Shown one piece after another: positions 38,331 to 50,500 of a stretch of 64,000 nt of DNA. The notes beneath the pieces were generated by a model. The model had not been told where the DNA came from and did no database searches. It worked only from the letters and a program-made list of their open reading frames with translations. Within the stretch, counting starts at the first letter, position 1, and each line of letters starts with the position of its first letter. Origin of the DNA: Owenia fusiformis (lineage: Eukaryota > Annelida > Polychaeta > Sabellida > Oweniidae); assembly GCA_903813345.2 (NCBI GenBank), contig CAIIXF020000006.1, positions 34,013,524 to 34,077,523 on the forward strand. Direction: 5' to 3'. The translations under genes were made by a program, and so were the position numbers.

Positions 38331-39204
38331 GAATTCACTGGGCAAATTGTATCAAAGTGAGTTGTGGGCTGGTATTGTTTACATGTCTTATTAAACTCAT
38401 TTTTATGTGATTTTTATACAAATTATGGTTTGATGTTATAAATTTTCTGGATCTCTATTCATTACATCACCATCATTCATTTGAGATTTCTTGCCTCAAT
38501 TATGTCTCATTACAATCATATTGTATGAGCATTGTAGAATTACTTGAAATAAAACCTGAGAAGAAAATGCCAACAAAAAAACTTAAGATGAAAAATAGGA
38601 AAATCTATAACGATATTAAACACTTATAATTGTCCATGACAATACACTTAAACACCTCAATTATAACTCCCCAGATGTGGTCAATTTTGAACAATACAAA
38701 ATAACGCTTTAGAATTGTTACTATAGGAAAAAAGAACATGTGTTCCAGTGCAGTGATTATTTCATTCTCTACAACTGTGAAACCTATTGATGAATTTTCC
38801 AATGGAAATGTATCGTTTAATTAGTCAAACAATAGCTATTACAATATCAATGCAAGTATTGACTATGTTTTTAAAATCTGCTTTTTCATATTTGTATTTC
38901 ATGAGTATTCAATTGATTAATTAACTTCTTGTATAAACACTGGTTGTTTCTGAGCCAACTTTATTATATAAAATCATGAATCTGAAGGTAATATGTTTTT
39001 TCATAAAAATTTGTGAGACAATTAGACTTATCGAAGGCTTTTCACCAGATTTCTACTTTGCCGCTGTAATCTGGCTGTAATTCCTAATTAGAATAACAGC
39101 AACAACAAAAATAATGTGAAAAGCGTGAAATAATCACACGATTTCTTACTAATCATAATTCCTTCAGTCACAATAAGAAAATCTGACGACAATGCGGTTG
39201 AAAG

Positions 39205-39370
39205 CCTGAAAACAAAATTTCACTGATTTCATATTTTGATGAGCTAAGTTACAGAAGAAATAAAAGTAAATTGTAACTGATGAAAAATAGGAATGTTGGG
39301 GACACTCTAAATTTTATAGAAATGTAAGAAAATCGGGACACTTCTTTCAAATTTTTGAGTGAAACTATGA
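39205..39370 (-). repeat. Interspersed GCAGACGGA-family repeat, copy
   Basis: cactctaaattttatagaaatgtaagaaaatcgggacac and ttcaaatttttgagtgaaac match the family. The terminus is lost. Confidence 0.6.
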
Positions 39371-40869
39371 AAAATAGTTTTTAGCATACTGACATTTACA
39401 GGACATTGGTACTTATATTGCCCTCCCAGCTTTTTTCAAGACATCCTAGTACCTACCCATTGAAACACTTAATTCAAATAATCGGCAGGAGTCACTGCTC
39501 AAAATCACAATAAATTGATTTCAGCATTTTGAAATGAACTAATTTTCAAGAAAATGTCAAAAATCTTTGATAAAAGTCTTGGTTTCTTGTTCTATGGGGT
39601 AATAACATTGATAATTGAACAGTAGAGGAGAAAATGACTTGATGACAATACGATTACCTGGCGATTACAGGATAACAACTTGATAAACCTATTAATAGCG
39701 TACCTGTAATGGGACTTGATATATGAGAAAGTGCCATTTCAATCCCAGCCTTCCTTAGGTTATTGGTTTGCGTTATTACTTCAATGATTTTTTTCAATTC
39801 AACATTTGCATGGTCCCTTTGAACAATCCTCTTGTATAACATCGAAAATAGTTACGATTCAAAACTAGGAAGTTTGAGAAAAAATGCATTCTGGGATTGT
39901 ATCCCTCCTTTGAATTAAAAAGCTATAGGTCCCTTTTCAATAAATGAACACCATGACCCAGAATCCATTCAGCTTGATATTTGCAAATAATATATAAAAA
40001 TGTATAGTCCCTTGTATTCAGAATTGTATTCATATACTTTTTTAAAATTCGGTCAAATCAATAATAAATATTTGAACTTCCTCAATGGTATGAGGAACTA
40101 CATCAACAATTTCACACATGTTTATAAATGATTATAGACCAGATTTGTCTCATTTGCATCCTTGATATATGCATTTAATAAGAAGGATATAGGATTACTA
40201 TAAATCATAATCTCTATATAGACACGGATTAACATTTATGATTGTGATACTAAAATCTTACACCTTAGTATAATGGATGTTAGCTTAAGAGGATCTTCAC
40301 CTGAAATCCTAAAATCAAACTTCCCTTAGAATAAGTTCTGCATATGAGCATGGCATTCTCTGACGTCTCTCAGGATGAATTTTAAGAAAATGTTTTTTTG
40401 TTGTCTAAAGGCCTGAATTAATCATATGTATGAATGCTATCTTTTTAAAAAATATTGACCTACATATAGTTATGATTTGAATATTTTTAAGAACTTTAGA
40501 TTTAGTCAAGATGAGAAAGTTAGTTCTGGGGGTGTTTCTGACTAATACATAATGATAGTACTCTTTATAAAGGAACTTAGTACGAAATGGCAATTTGCAA
40601 TTTAAGGCGTAATTGTATCTACTTTTACTGCCCTTTGATTCATTCTGATTGATGGGTTTTAAAACAAAGATATCTATTGCAAATAATTGTTACAATTATG
40701 CGTTGGGTATTGTCAAATGATAGGGTATACTGCATTATGGGATTGACGTCAAAGTCTTGATGCGATCGCAACTTATTCTTTGAGCTTTTAATGCATTTAA
40801 AGTATAGTTTATTGGCGAAATCATATCAGGTATCGAATAATACCTATATATGAGGAATTGTGATAACCA

Positions 40870-41010
40870 ATTTTTAAATCGGTAATTAAGTAGAAATGAG
40901 TAAAATTGGCAAGAATTAACATTGCTATACAAGATGTATACATTCTTAATCGCTAATATATTCAATAAAATCAGACACTTTATTTAAATTTTGTCGTAAA
41001 TTATATAAAA
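40870..41010 (-). repeat. Interspersed GCAGACGGA-family repeat, copy
   Basis: gagtaaaattggcaagaat, aatcagacactttatttaaattttgtcg and aaattatat follow family order. Confidence 0.55.
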
Positions 41011-42989
41011 TAAAAATAAATGGGAGAAATTTTAAATGTGGGTTTAGATGTAACAGTCCAGAAAGAAAGTATTCTTAAAAAGCTCAGAGTAAGAAATCAA
41101 TTATAACAATTAAAACAAGATTGGTTTATAAACATTTAAGGGCCTCATTCATTCTTCAAGTGGCCAGGAATATGTATATTGATGAATGTAATGCTAGGAT
41201 ACCCTGTAGAAGGTAACCATGATTCAATGATTACATTAATTAGGCAAGAATAATGGAATAGAACATACTATTATCTGACAATTTCCTATAGCTGATAAGT
41301 CGTTAATTATTATTCTAGTAGAATGCCTAGATCTTGGTTTTAAAGGCCTCATGTTCAATTTCATAAAAAAGTCGTAAAATTTTAAACTACTAATTTGCAA
41401 GAAAATAAAATATAATATGAATCAATATGATCAAATACCTCGTTATTAAGATTTCTATGAAAAATCCTGTTGATCCCTTCCCTGTGAATCCCAATTCTCC
41501 TTACCCACCCACCTACTCATAATACATCCATGAAAGATAAAACTTTATATTTCCTGGCGACCTATTATGTTTAATTCGACGTCTCACACAGAAAAAGTCG
41601 TGTTTATTCTATGAATTAGACACAATTATTATATATTATAGGCGCTAATGTGATTAATTCTCTGATATTGTTTACTGAAATGCTTTGTTTTTGTTAAATA
41701 TAGAATCAAGCCGCTAGATCTTCATGGAGGATGTTTAAGGAGGGGATTACCAATGTTTCGAATATTAACAATTAGAATCATTATATTGGGGGTCGTATCG
41801 GTAATGACACTTTCTTTTGAAACAATGTCTGTGACTTTTATATTTTTTATGTTTTAGCTTTATTATTAAATGATGAAAGATTTCCAAATAAAAAACAAAA
41901 ATTGAGTTTTTGAAGTATGTAACTGTATAAAAATAATGCTTGAAAGTGTTATTTTAGTAGCTTTTGATACAACCGTCTATGTTTATATTAACACCAATCA
42001 ATATTTAATCAGGATTAATCACTGAAAACAATAGGTATTTAAGTTCGATTTTGAAAACTTTAATTTGGCTTTCAACATCAGTCAAGAGCAGAATGATACA
42101 AAATCACCTAAAGCAATGTGGAATTTTTATTGAAAGAATAGTACAATAGATGATAGATTTCACTTCCTATTTTTTCAAACATGTCATATCCAAATAAAAA
42201 AAACTAAGAAAAAGCTAACCGCAGATCTATTGAATTCAAGAAATTAAGTTCTCATAGAAATCTCTGTATTATAATAGGCTGTGGCTTGGGTTGAAGGAAT
42301 TAATAGGAAAACCAATATACTGTAGCCAATAAAGCATATTTGGAATCTATGAGACAGTCAGTGTGGAATAGGATACGGACACGGTGACAAGCACATATTG
42401 AAGCTCTCGGACTCTGATGGTCACTAGTTTAATCTCTGCCTGCTTCATGCATATGATTGGCCTAAACTGAAGGAACTAATATATAGTAGCTGGGAAACTA
42501 ATCAGTATATGAGAAAGTTTTCCCAGAGACACAGTGTAGAGTCAATCAAGGACTTTTTATAGGTTTTCGGATATTGAACTTAAAATGGAGACAATCCATC
42601 ACATGTTATGGTAAGAATTATTTTAGCTGGTTTTGTTTTACAAATATAGGCGAGTAGATTGTGTAATCTGTTATTTGCTTATTTTGATTACAGTGATATC
42701 CTAAGGAATTTTAAAGGGTTTTATATCAAAAGATTTGGTTGATAAGTTAGTGATTATTTTCTCTTGCAAGATACTGTTGATTGAAGCATCAAAAAATATT
42801 ACCGATTTTTTAGTTGATTCAGTTGAGTATTTTTTGTTTCTAAGTATTTACAGTACCTGGTTATATTGCATTCATTATTCCAATATCACAAAGATTGTTG
42901 CAAAAATAGAAATGAAATGTTTTTAGAAACGATTTTGAGTTATGGCTGTAATTGATGTTTCCCAGAATTAAAATATGAATGTGGTCTTA

Positions 42990-43145
42990 TTTATTCCCTG
43001 CATTTTCTCATTAAAATTTGAATAAAGTATCTAACTTTCTTACATTTCTATATAATTTAGACCATTATCAACATATCTATCTACTTTATTCCTTGCTAAT
43101 GACACTCTTTTTGCTCTTATTTTGCTTTTTAAAACAAGATCCTCA
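42990..43145 (+). repeat. Interspersed GCAGACGGA-family repeat, copy
   Basis: ttctcattaaaatttgaataaagtatc, tttcttacatttctatataatttag, ctttattccttgctaat and ctttttaaaacaagatcc form one of the better forward-orientation copies. It carries AATAAA at 43021-43026. Confidence 0.7.
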
Positions 43146-43369
43146 CAAGATTTTTTCCATGATTTGTAAGTGTGTGAACAAGCCGGTATTGTCGACAGTA
43201 GTCAGGGAGAGAATTACCTATTAATAATTTCTATAGCTCTTATAATTGATTGTTACATTCCCGTCAAGTGCCCATTTGCTCCGTAGATGGAAAATATATG
43301 TTCATTATAATCACTATATTTTACACAACTTTTTCGTGAATTTCTATTTGAAGGCTTCTTAAGAATTCA

Positions 43370-43383
43370 GTTGCTATGGTAAC
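43370..43383. promoter_or_regulatory. RFX X-box-like palindrome near SoxD coding start
   Basis: GTTGCTATGGTAAC carries two inverted RGYAAC half-sites (AGCAAC on the other strand, GGTAAC on this one) separated by 2 bp. It lies about 760 bp upstream of the first coding exon. Function is inferred. Confidence 0.4.
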
Positions 43384-44130
43384 CACTTTTGATTACGTAT
43401 GGATCTCAATAATTATAATACGTTGTTGTATTGTGCTTTCCTTGGATTTGCTGGAACGTTATTTGATCTATGGCTCTCCATTTGGCTACAAAACTATTGT
43501 AATAGCGCCTGTTTGTAGAACGGAGACTGCATTGCGTTAATTCAATATTTTCTACTAATCTCAAGTAGTTCTGATTAGCTAGCATTGAAGAGCAGTTTTG
43601 GGTTGTCAAGCTATTGTTTAATAAACTTGGGGCATTATTCTCTGTGATTATTCTTGGGATATCTGAACAAGGTATTACTATAGAACTGTTTCTTAGACTC
43701 ATCAAAGATAAAGAAATCATTAAGATCTTAATCAGAGGATTCCCGAATCAAGGACATATTTTGATGGTTTCATATTTTTTAACAATGAGATTAAAAGTTT
43801 TGAAGTCACAATGGCTTTTTAACACTAAAGAATTAATTAAATTATGATGTTTCATTTTTAATGAGGTAATGAGAAATTAATTGATATTATGTTTAATACC
43901 ATTTTAAAATGAAGCCATTTGAAGCAACTTTTGTTTCTGACAGGCATTGATTTCAACTTTAATTGTAACTTGTGTCTTTATTGTAATAAAAAGTTAACGA
44001 TTTGCATTTAGATACAATTAATGCTAATCACTGTTTCAAGTTACATCTGTTGGAAAATATCACAATTCACTAAAGAAAACAATTTAATTGATTGTGCTTC
44101 TAATTTACATATTGATTTGACTATTTGCAG

Positions 44131-44590
44131 GAACATGTCTTCTAAAAGAAAAAACACTCCCATCAAACTCAGTAAAGACGAGATGTCTATCGAACAACAA
44201 GTAATGGCGGAGAAGCTCCATCAGGTGGCAGCACTGGCTGCAAGTGAAAATGAGGCTCAGAGCCCACAGTACGAGGAGTCCTCGTATGACAACACAGAAC
44301 CAATGAACAAGAAACAAAAACTGTTTGAAGATTCTGATGCTATAATGAACAATAACAATCTCAAAATGAACGGGCGTAAATCAATGGACACGATTCTACA
44401 GAGACTAAGCTCCAAAGCTAGTAGTGACAATAGCTCTAGAAATGAATCGCCTTCTCCCGACAGAATCTCGGAAACTGTACAGAAGGTTCTAGAAGACAAT
44501 ACTACTGCTCAAGATAAAGAAAAACACTTAGATGATATGATCGTTCAACTCCAGAGTCTAAAAGAAAAACTATCTACAGAAAAAAACCAG
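44131..44590 (+). CDS. SoxD: SoxD coding exon 1 (residues 1-152)
   Basis: The acceptor is ctatttgcag|GAAC and the donor CCAG|GTATGA, leaving phase 0. The exon starts 4 nt before the ATG, so at least one 5' exon must lie upstream. It encodes a polar N-terminus with MSSKR, an [11 protein letters not shown] segment comparable to the conserved basic/hydrophobic block before the SOX5/6 zipper, and [19 protein letters not shown], the recognisable start of the SoxD zipper. The coiled-coil register ends after about three heptads at the exon boundary. Confidence 0.93.
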
Positions 44591-47500
44591 GTATGATTAA
44601 TTTGTTGTATTTGATCAAACATTGCTTGTTTTATAAACCCAGATTGTATTTATAAAAGATCCAAACAAGAACAAAACTCTGACTGGTTATCATTGATGCA
44701 AAGTAAAATGTTGCTTCATCATTACAATAACACTGGGTCCTATCTATGGTAACTATAACCAACTTGGGAGTAAAATCTCATGGGACACGTTTTCAAAAAT
44801 GAAATTATGACAGATTAAGATGAATTGGTGAGAAATAAAGTAAACAGACATGACATCAACACTTCAAATTATGTAGAAATTCCAGAGAGTAAGATAGTTC
44901 ATTCGAATTTTAGAGAGAAATGGAGCGAAATGAGCATGATTTGTGAATTTTTTATCTCCAGGGGGGCTATCAATGTTCTCCATTTGCTCTCAAAATGTAA
45001 CGGAAATAAAACAAAATCAAAGACGAGTATTTGTGAGATAATAAACATCTGGGGATGAAGAAACAAAGTATAAGATAGCCACAGCCTTTTTAGGATGAAT
45101 TGATACCTTATATATCATCATAACAGAGGCTACTGTTACTCTAAGTGCATGCCGTTATCTTGAGTGGATGAAACTTTGTCGTTTCTACTCTTTATATTCT
45201 CTTCGCCCTATCTCTACCTTCTTTTCTTACATGTTTTACTAACTTTGTTTGAAAGCCAAGAATTGAACAAAGCGGTTATTTTCGGACTGTTTGACTGATG
45301 CTACTAATATTTTCCCAATTTGCGATTAAAAGGTGCTCAGTTTCTTCAGTTATTATTTTGTCCAGATCTTCAACAGTTTCATTTTCACGCTTTGAATTTA
45401 GAGATAATCAAATCATCTTAGCTTTGTGGATGTTAAGTATTGTTTCCTGTTATTTTCTTTCCAGATTGTTCTCAAGGCCTTTCTTACATCTTATCTCAGA
45501 AAGTATTACACATAGCTTAACCAGCCATAGCACTAATATAAGTGTAAATGAAAATATGGAAATCTGGTAGCTGGATTCTAATTAAGGATAAATTTTTATC
45601 TGGTGAAGTCTGAGATCCTTTATCCAATTTACAACTTCAAAGACAGCATGTGTCTTATGTTCGTTAACTTATATTGTACTGCGATGATTTGGTATTGATA
45701 TATTATAGCCTGTTCTGCATTTGTAATCCTAGAAATCTTCATAGGTGTAATCGAATGATCATAATTGGTGTTTGTAAAAATTATTTCGCCAACTTTTGGT
45801 TCATATTTTTTGATTGATTTTTTATGTTGGTTAATCATTTTTTGTTTATTTTCACAGTTGTTTTTTGTAAAGTTTTTTTAATGAAGGGAACAATGCAACA
45901 ATAAATAAAGTGCTTAACAATACCATATTTCAGTTCACAAAAGTGGCACATGCTTTTGGAATTTGACATACTGATCATATTAACCGTTGCTGCGGTTTAT
46001 TATGATACTCCATCGCAGGGATGCCCATATTTGGCGCAGCATAATTTACTAATATAATACAATACCAAAAATCTGTTCTAACACCCATGAAAGACAAGCA
46101 TATCTCTAGCAAAAGAATAACATCTTTTGTAGGAAACTGAAGCTGGCTTCCTTATGGAGTGCAAAAATACCATAAACATAGCCACTACCGCCCTTGTGAC
46201 AAGAAACAATGTTTCAAAATCACTAATTTACAAAATTCTACATAATTAAGAATATGTTTATTTAATTTTTTCAAAAATAATTATATTTTATTGTTTGTTG
46301 ATATTATAAGTTGCAATAGTTGGCGTTTTTAGTTGGAATTTTGGTAGATAATTGAAGAAGTTTCTTTATTTGGATAATCAATTAGGTATAAAGCAAAGAT
46401 GGTTTTGCTCAAGATGTATCCCTTTTATAAATATTATACTTAAGTTTCTTTGTGGTGTGCTTATTATCTACCTGTGCTATATTTGGACTGTAATTGCTCA
46501 TTAGTTGTTACCAGAATCCTGACTTTTCCCATGGAGGAAAAAACTGGGTCTTGTTTTAAAATGCAAAATGTGCTAGAAAAGAGTGGAATAAGCATGGAAA
46601 AGAGTATATAGGGTTAAAGTTAATATTCTAAATTGTATGGAAATGCAAGAAAATCAGACACTTTATTCAAATTCTTTTGAAAAATCACCTGAAAATGTTT
46701 AATCAAAGTGAATTTGAACAATGGGGAATCCTGTCTTTGGTTGGCTGCAGGTTTCCAAAAGAATGTGTTAATATCAATAATGGAATGATTTTCCACTTTT
46801 TATGATCTCTGCTTTCTGTTGTTGAACATTGATTTTGAGCAATGTAGTCATTAGCGCACAATTGTTTTCTCTTTTATGTCAGATAATTGACTTTTTGTTT
46901 CTTTACAATCACAGATGCTGGATGATTGAACCCATTTAGCACACATATCCTGAAGTCTTTAATTGACTTTTAGGTTATGTTACAAAATATAATAAAAAGG
47001 TATCAACTTTTTTTGACAAATTGGCATAATGCGGACTTCTTTAAATGTTTAAATTAAGTAGAATAGCAAGTAAATAGGTTGGAATAGAGGAAACAGTTTA
47101 TGTTATATTAAGTAAATATCATGAAACAAAGAAATAAAGTAAAAAATGAGAAAAAAGAATGATAATTTTGCAAACTGACATTTATGGAAAGTTTCTCTCA
47201 AGCCTGTATTGTATTGTGACTCTTGATTCATTAATGATTATGTGTCAGAAATTTTGATTGTTCCCAGAAAAAGGTTGATGATTTCGCTTCTGCGCTTAGA
47301 TTTGGACAATCATTAATGGCAGGAAATGCAAGTTTTAACAGCATTGATAACAATTCAAAGAATTCTCATCATTTTCTTAATTCACAAGAAATTATAGTTT
47401 TGTTGAATTAAGTATCTGCGATGATTTTCTACTCAACTCGTTAAGTTATCGGGCGTTGTACTAAATATAATTGTTTGCGTTTACAATCAATTTCCCCGAT

Positions 47501-50500
47501 TGGGGAAAAAAACACAATTAACGTCATCTAGAGTTGAATTGTTACAATATATTGACAGACTGACTCCAATTTAAAACGCTAGTAAGACAATTTCAAGTTA
47601 GAATAGATGATTTTATAGTGATTGTAGTATCGGGGATGTGGGACCCGCAATCAGTTACTGGGGTCTTTGTTATCAACTGTCCAACAATAAAACACATTAG
47701 CAGACTCAATCATGCTTGAATAACTGAAAATTGTTTCTTTTCTCCTCATTATTATCGTGCCTTTGATTTTTCTCATCTAACGAGGATTTAAGAATATTCG
47801 ATAATGAACAAAGAAGTTCTGTTAAGGGCCTCTCATTGGAAAGATATCCGTCTGCTCATGAACTTTTCGTAATTTCTCTCCAAAATTTGATTGAACTACC
47901 TGATTTTCTTGCATTTATGTATAATTTACAGTCTTCATTACAGTGTAATTTGCATTTTTCCTTGCTAATTCACTCTTTTATATGAAATTGATCATCTTCA
48001 AATTTGATCTCTGTATATCTTATGGATGGGCTGATTCATATGAATGATGATTAAACGGGATTGCAAATAAGTAGTTAAGTATGCTATCCAAGTATGTAAT
48101 AGAATTTGCTTTAAGACCCATTGTCTTTACGGTAAAGTCTTCTTGAGTTCTTTGATGAGGGATAATGCAGGCATGACCAGGTCTGGACAACCCATGAATT
48201 GAATCACAGGGAAGTCACGATTTTAAATACAAATAGAGTAGAAAAAGAGGATTTACCAAGGTGTAGGTCACTCAGGCATATAAACTATGTGGTTAAATTG
48301 TATATATGTGACAGAAAATCAGAGATACCTTAAAACTTTTTGTGAATGGTATAGTTTTAGTACAAGCATTATTTCAGTTGTTGCAAAAAACAAATGTTTT
48401 TGTCATCTGAGTTTATATAGATTTGGATGAAATACATTTATTTTTTAAGTTTTATGACCTTTTATGCCCTGGCTTTTCTTTTGTAAGCAAACATCATATA
48501 AATGAGAAACACAACACTAAATTATTCAAAACAAAAACTGATGATAAAATTGAAATAAATGCTTTGGTTTTCCTGTTTACTTTATTTTATTCATGGTTGA
48601 AGTCTTGCTTTCAGACTTGGGGTAAGGTTTCAATAAACAAAACATTCCGAACTAACAAAAAGTTGTTTTATTAATAAACAAACATTGTCTTCCAGCAATG
48701 TGTATTATACCCTCAAGATGGCTACCATATTGGTAGAATGCACAAATAGTTCACAAAAGTTCATTGGGGATTTTGTTTCTTTTTTGTTAATGTTTGTATT
48801 CTGTATAAGATAGGTACCCGTGATGAAATCTGGTGAAGATCACGTTTGGTCTCTCTTATGTTTATTGTTCGCTAGTGATAGAGTTACATTCTAGTTGAAT
48901 GAATCACTCATCTCATCTTTTAGTTATCATGAAGCTTCATCTTTGCATCAATTGTTTGCATCTTTATTCATCCGTCTGCTAAAGTGTCCGTCTGAATATA
49001 TCTATTTCGTGAGATTTCTCTAAAAAATTTGAATAAAGTGTCTTATTTTTGGGCATTTCTTTATAATTTTAAGTTTTGAGTCTATTTTTGTAATGTTTAT
49101 TTCTCGGTAATTCAACTCATTTTTACAATTTTTTGCAATTTAAAACTCAGTGAATGTGATGTGTTATTGATGAGTACCCTCTTGTTTGATTGAATGATGC
49201 CTGGGAACATATTGTATCGGTATTTGTCAATTTGAATTTTTATCAATTTTTTTATCACCCTGCGGACATCTGGGTGTCAATTATAGGTATCAGAATTCCA
49301 AGACATGCACACAACTTAAAAAGTTTAATAATTGAACTTTCTGATTATTAAAAAGTGAAAGTCTGAGCAAAAGAAAATTGAGAAGGCAAATTCAGTGCAG
49401 TTAATGCTATATATGGACATTCAAATTGCCAAAATATTAATTAACTAGCCAAGAAACAAGAAAAGGAACACATTTTGTGACCCATCTTGTACCTAGTTAT
49501 ATAGGGGTGTAGCACTTACCAAAATGTTTGGAAATTTTGATACTTAAGACAGCAGCATGTTTCATCTATCAATGCATATATCTTTTTCGGAAAGAACCCG
49601 TGCTTTGATTTGCTTGATGATTTTTGTTTGTAGTTAGATTGAAGCCGATCTTCCTACTGCTAACGGGTGGTCCCGTGGTTATTGAAATTGAAACAAACCC
49701 TCTCTTGAAAGCATGCACCTTATCTGACTTATTCTCCAGTGTTACACAATATAACACATGATTGTTTTATATTAAATAATTGATTTTTTATTTTCCATAA
49801 TTTTTATGAATTAAGAATAATATACAATTATTATAACTCTTGAGTTCTGGGATTGAAAACTTCCATTTATAATGATTTGGAAGTCTGGGATTAAAACACC
49901 GCTATTCAAGATGGATGCCTCAAAAGATAATGTACCAAAAAGCGTAAAAGAACAACAAACTTTAACCAACAAAATGTTATAGCTTTTCTTAATTTAGCAT
50001 TGCCCATTTGATCTAAAATAAATACAGAAGTGAGCTCGAATATTTTGATATATGAATACTGGGGATGATTAGTACATGACAGGGGAGAGAAAACGTGATA
50101 AAAACAACAAGATTCCCTTAACAACATAGTATCTTTTTACCCAATTATCCTCTCTGTTTATTTCAAATAATGCAGGAAATACACCTTCCCAATACCACTC
50201 TAGCTCTATAAGAATAACATGGCCTGGCTACCATATGTTTTAAGCTATGATATTATAGCTTTTTTCCTTTATTTCATCTTTACCTACGTCTACTTCAAAG
50301 TACAAATTCAACAGGAAATTGTTACAGGTTTAGGTGTTAGATGTTTAAATAGAATTCTTATGACTTAATGTTTTTATAAGCAAATTTGTTGAATAATATT
50401 GAACATTGCTTTTCATTTTGTTTTATTTTTAGGGACTATGTGAGAAATTTATAATTTCTCAGAATCTTGTTTTGCTTTGGAAGAAGGGTCAATATTCTTT

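Larger units (their letters stand above)
31001..44130. other. Gene-free stretch upstream of the SoxD coding start
   Basis: No coding exon is supported. It contains a 33-bp hairpin array (32521-32619), a 40-bp perfect array (38051-38330) and several copies of the interspersed family. An X-box-like palindrome at 43370-43383 lies about 760 bp before the first coding exon. If SoxD has 5' untranslated exons upstream, this is intron. Confidence 0.5.

Noticed and set aside
43018-43224. Peptide start NKVSNFLTFLYNL, also seen on the minus strand at 52157
   Set aside because: The same short peptide arises because both are translations of the dispersed repeat in one frame. Most other copies are interrupted, so this is not evidence of a gene.
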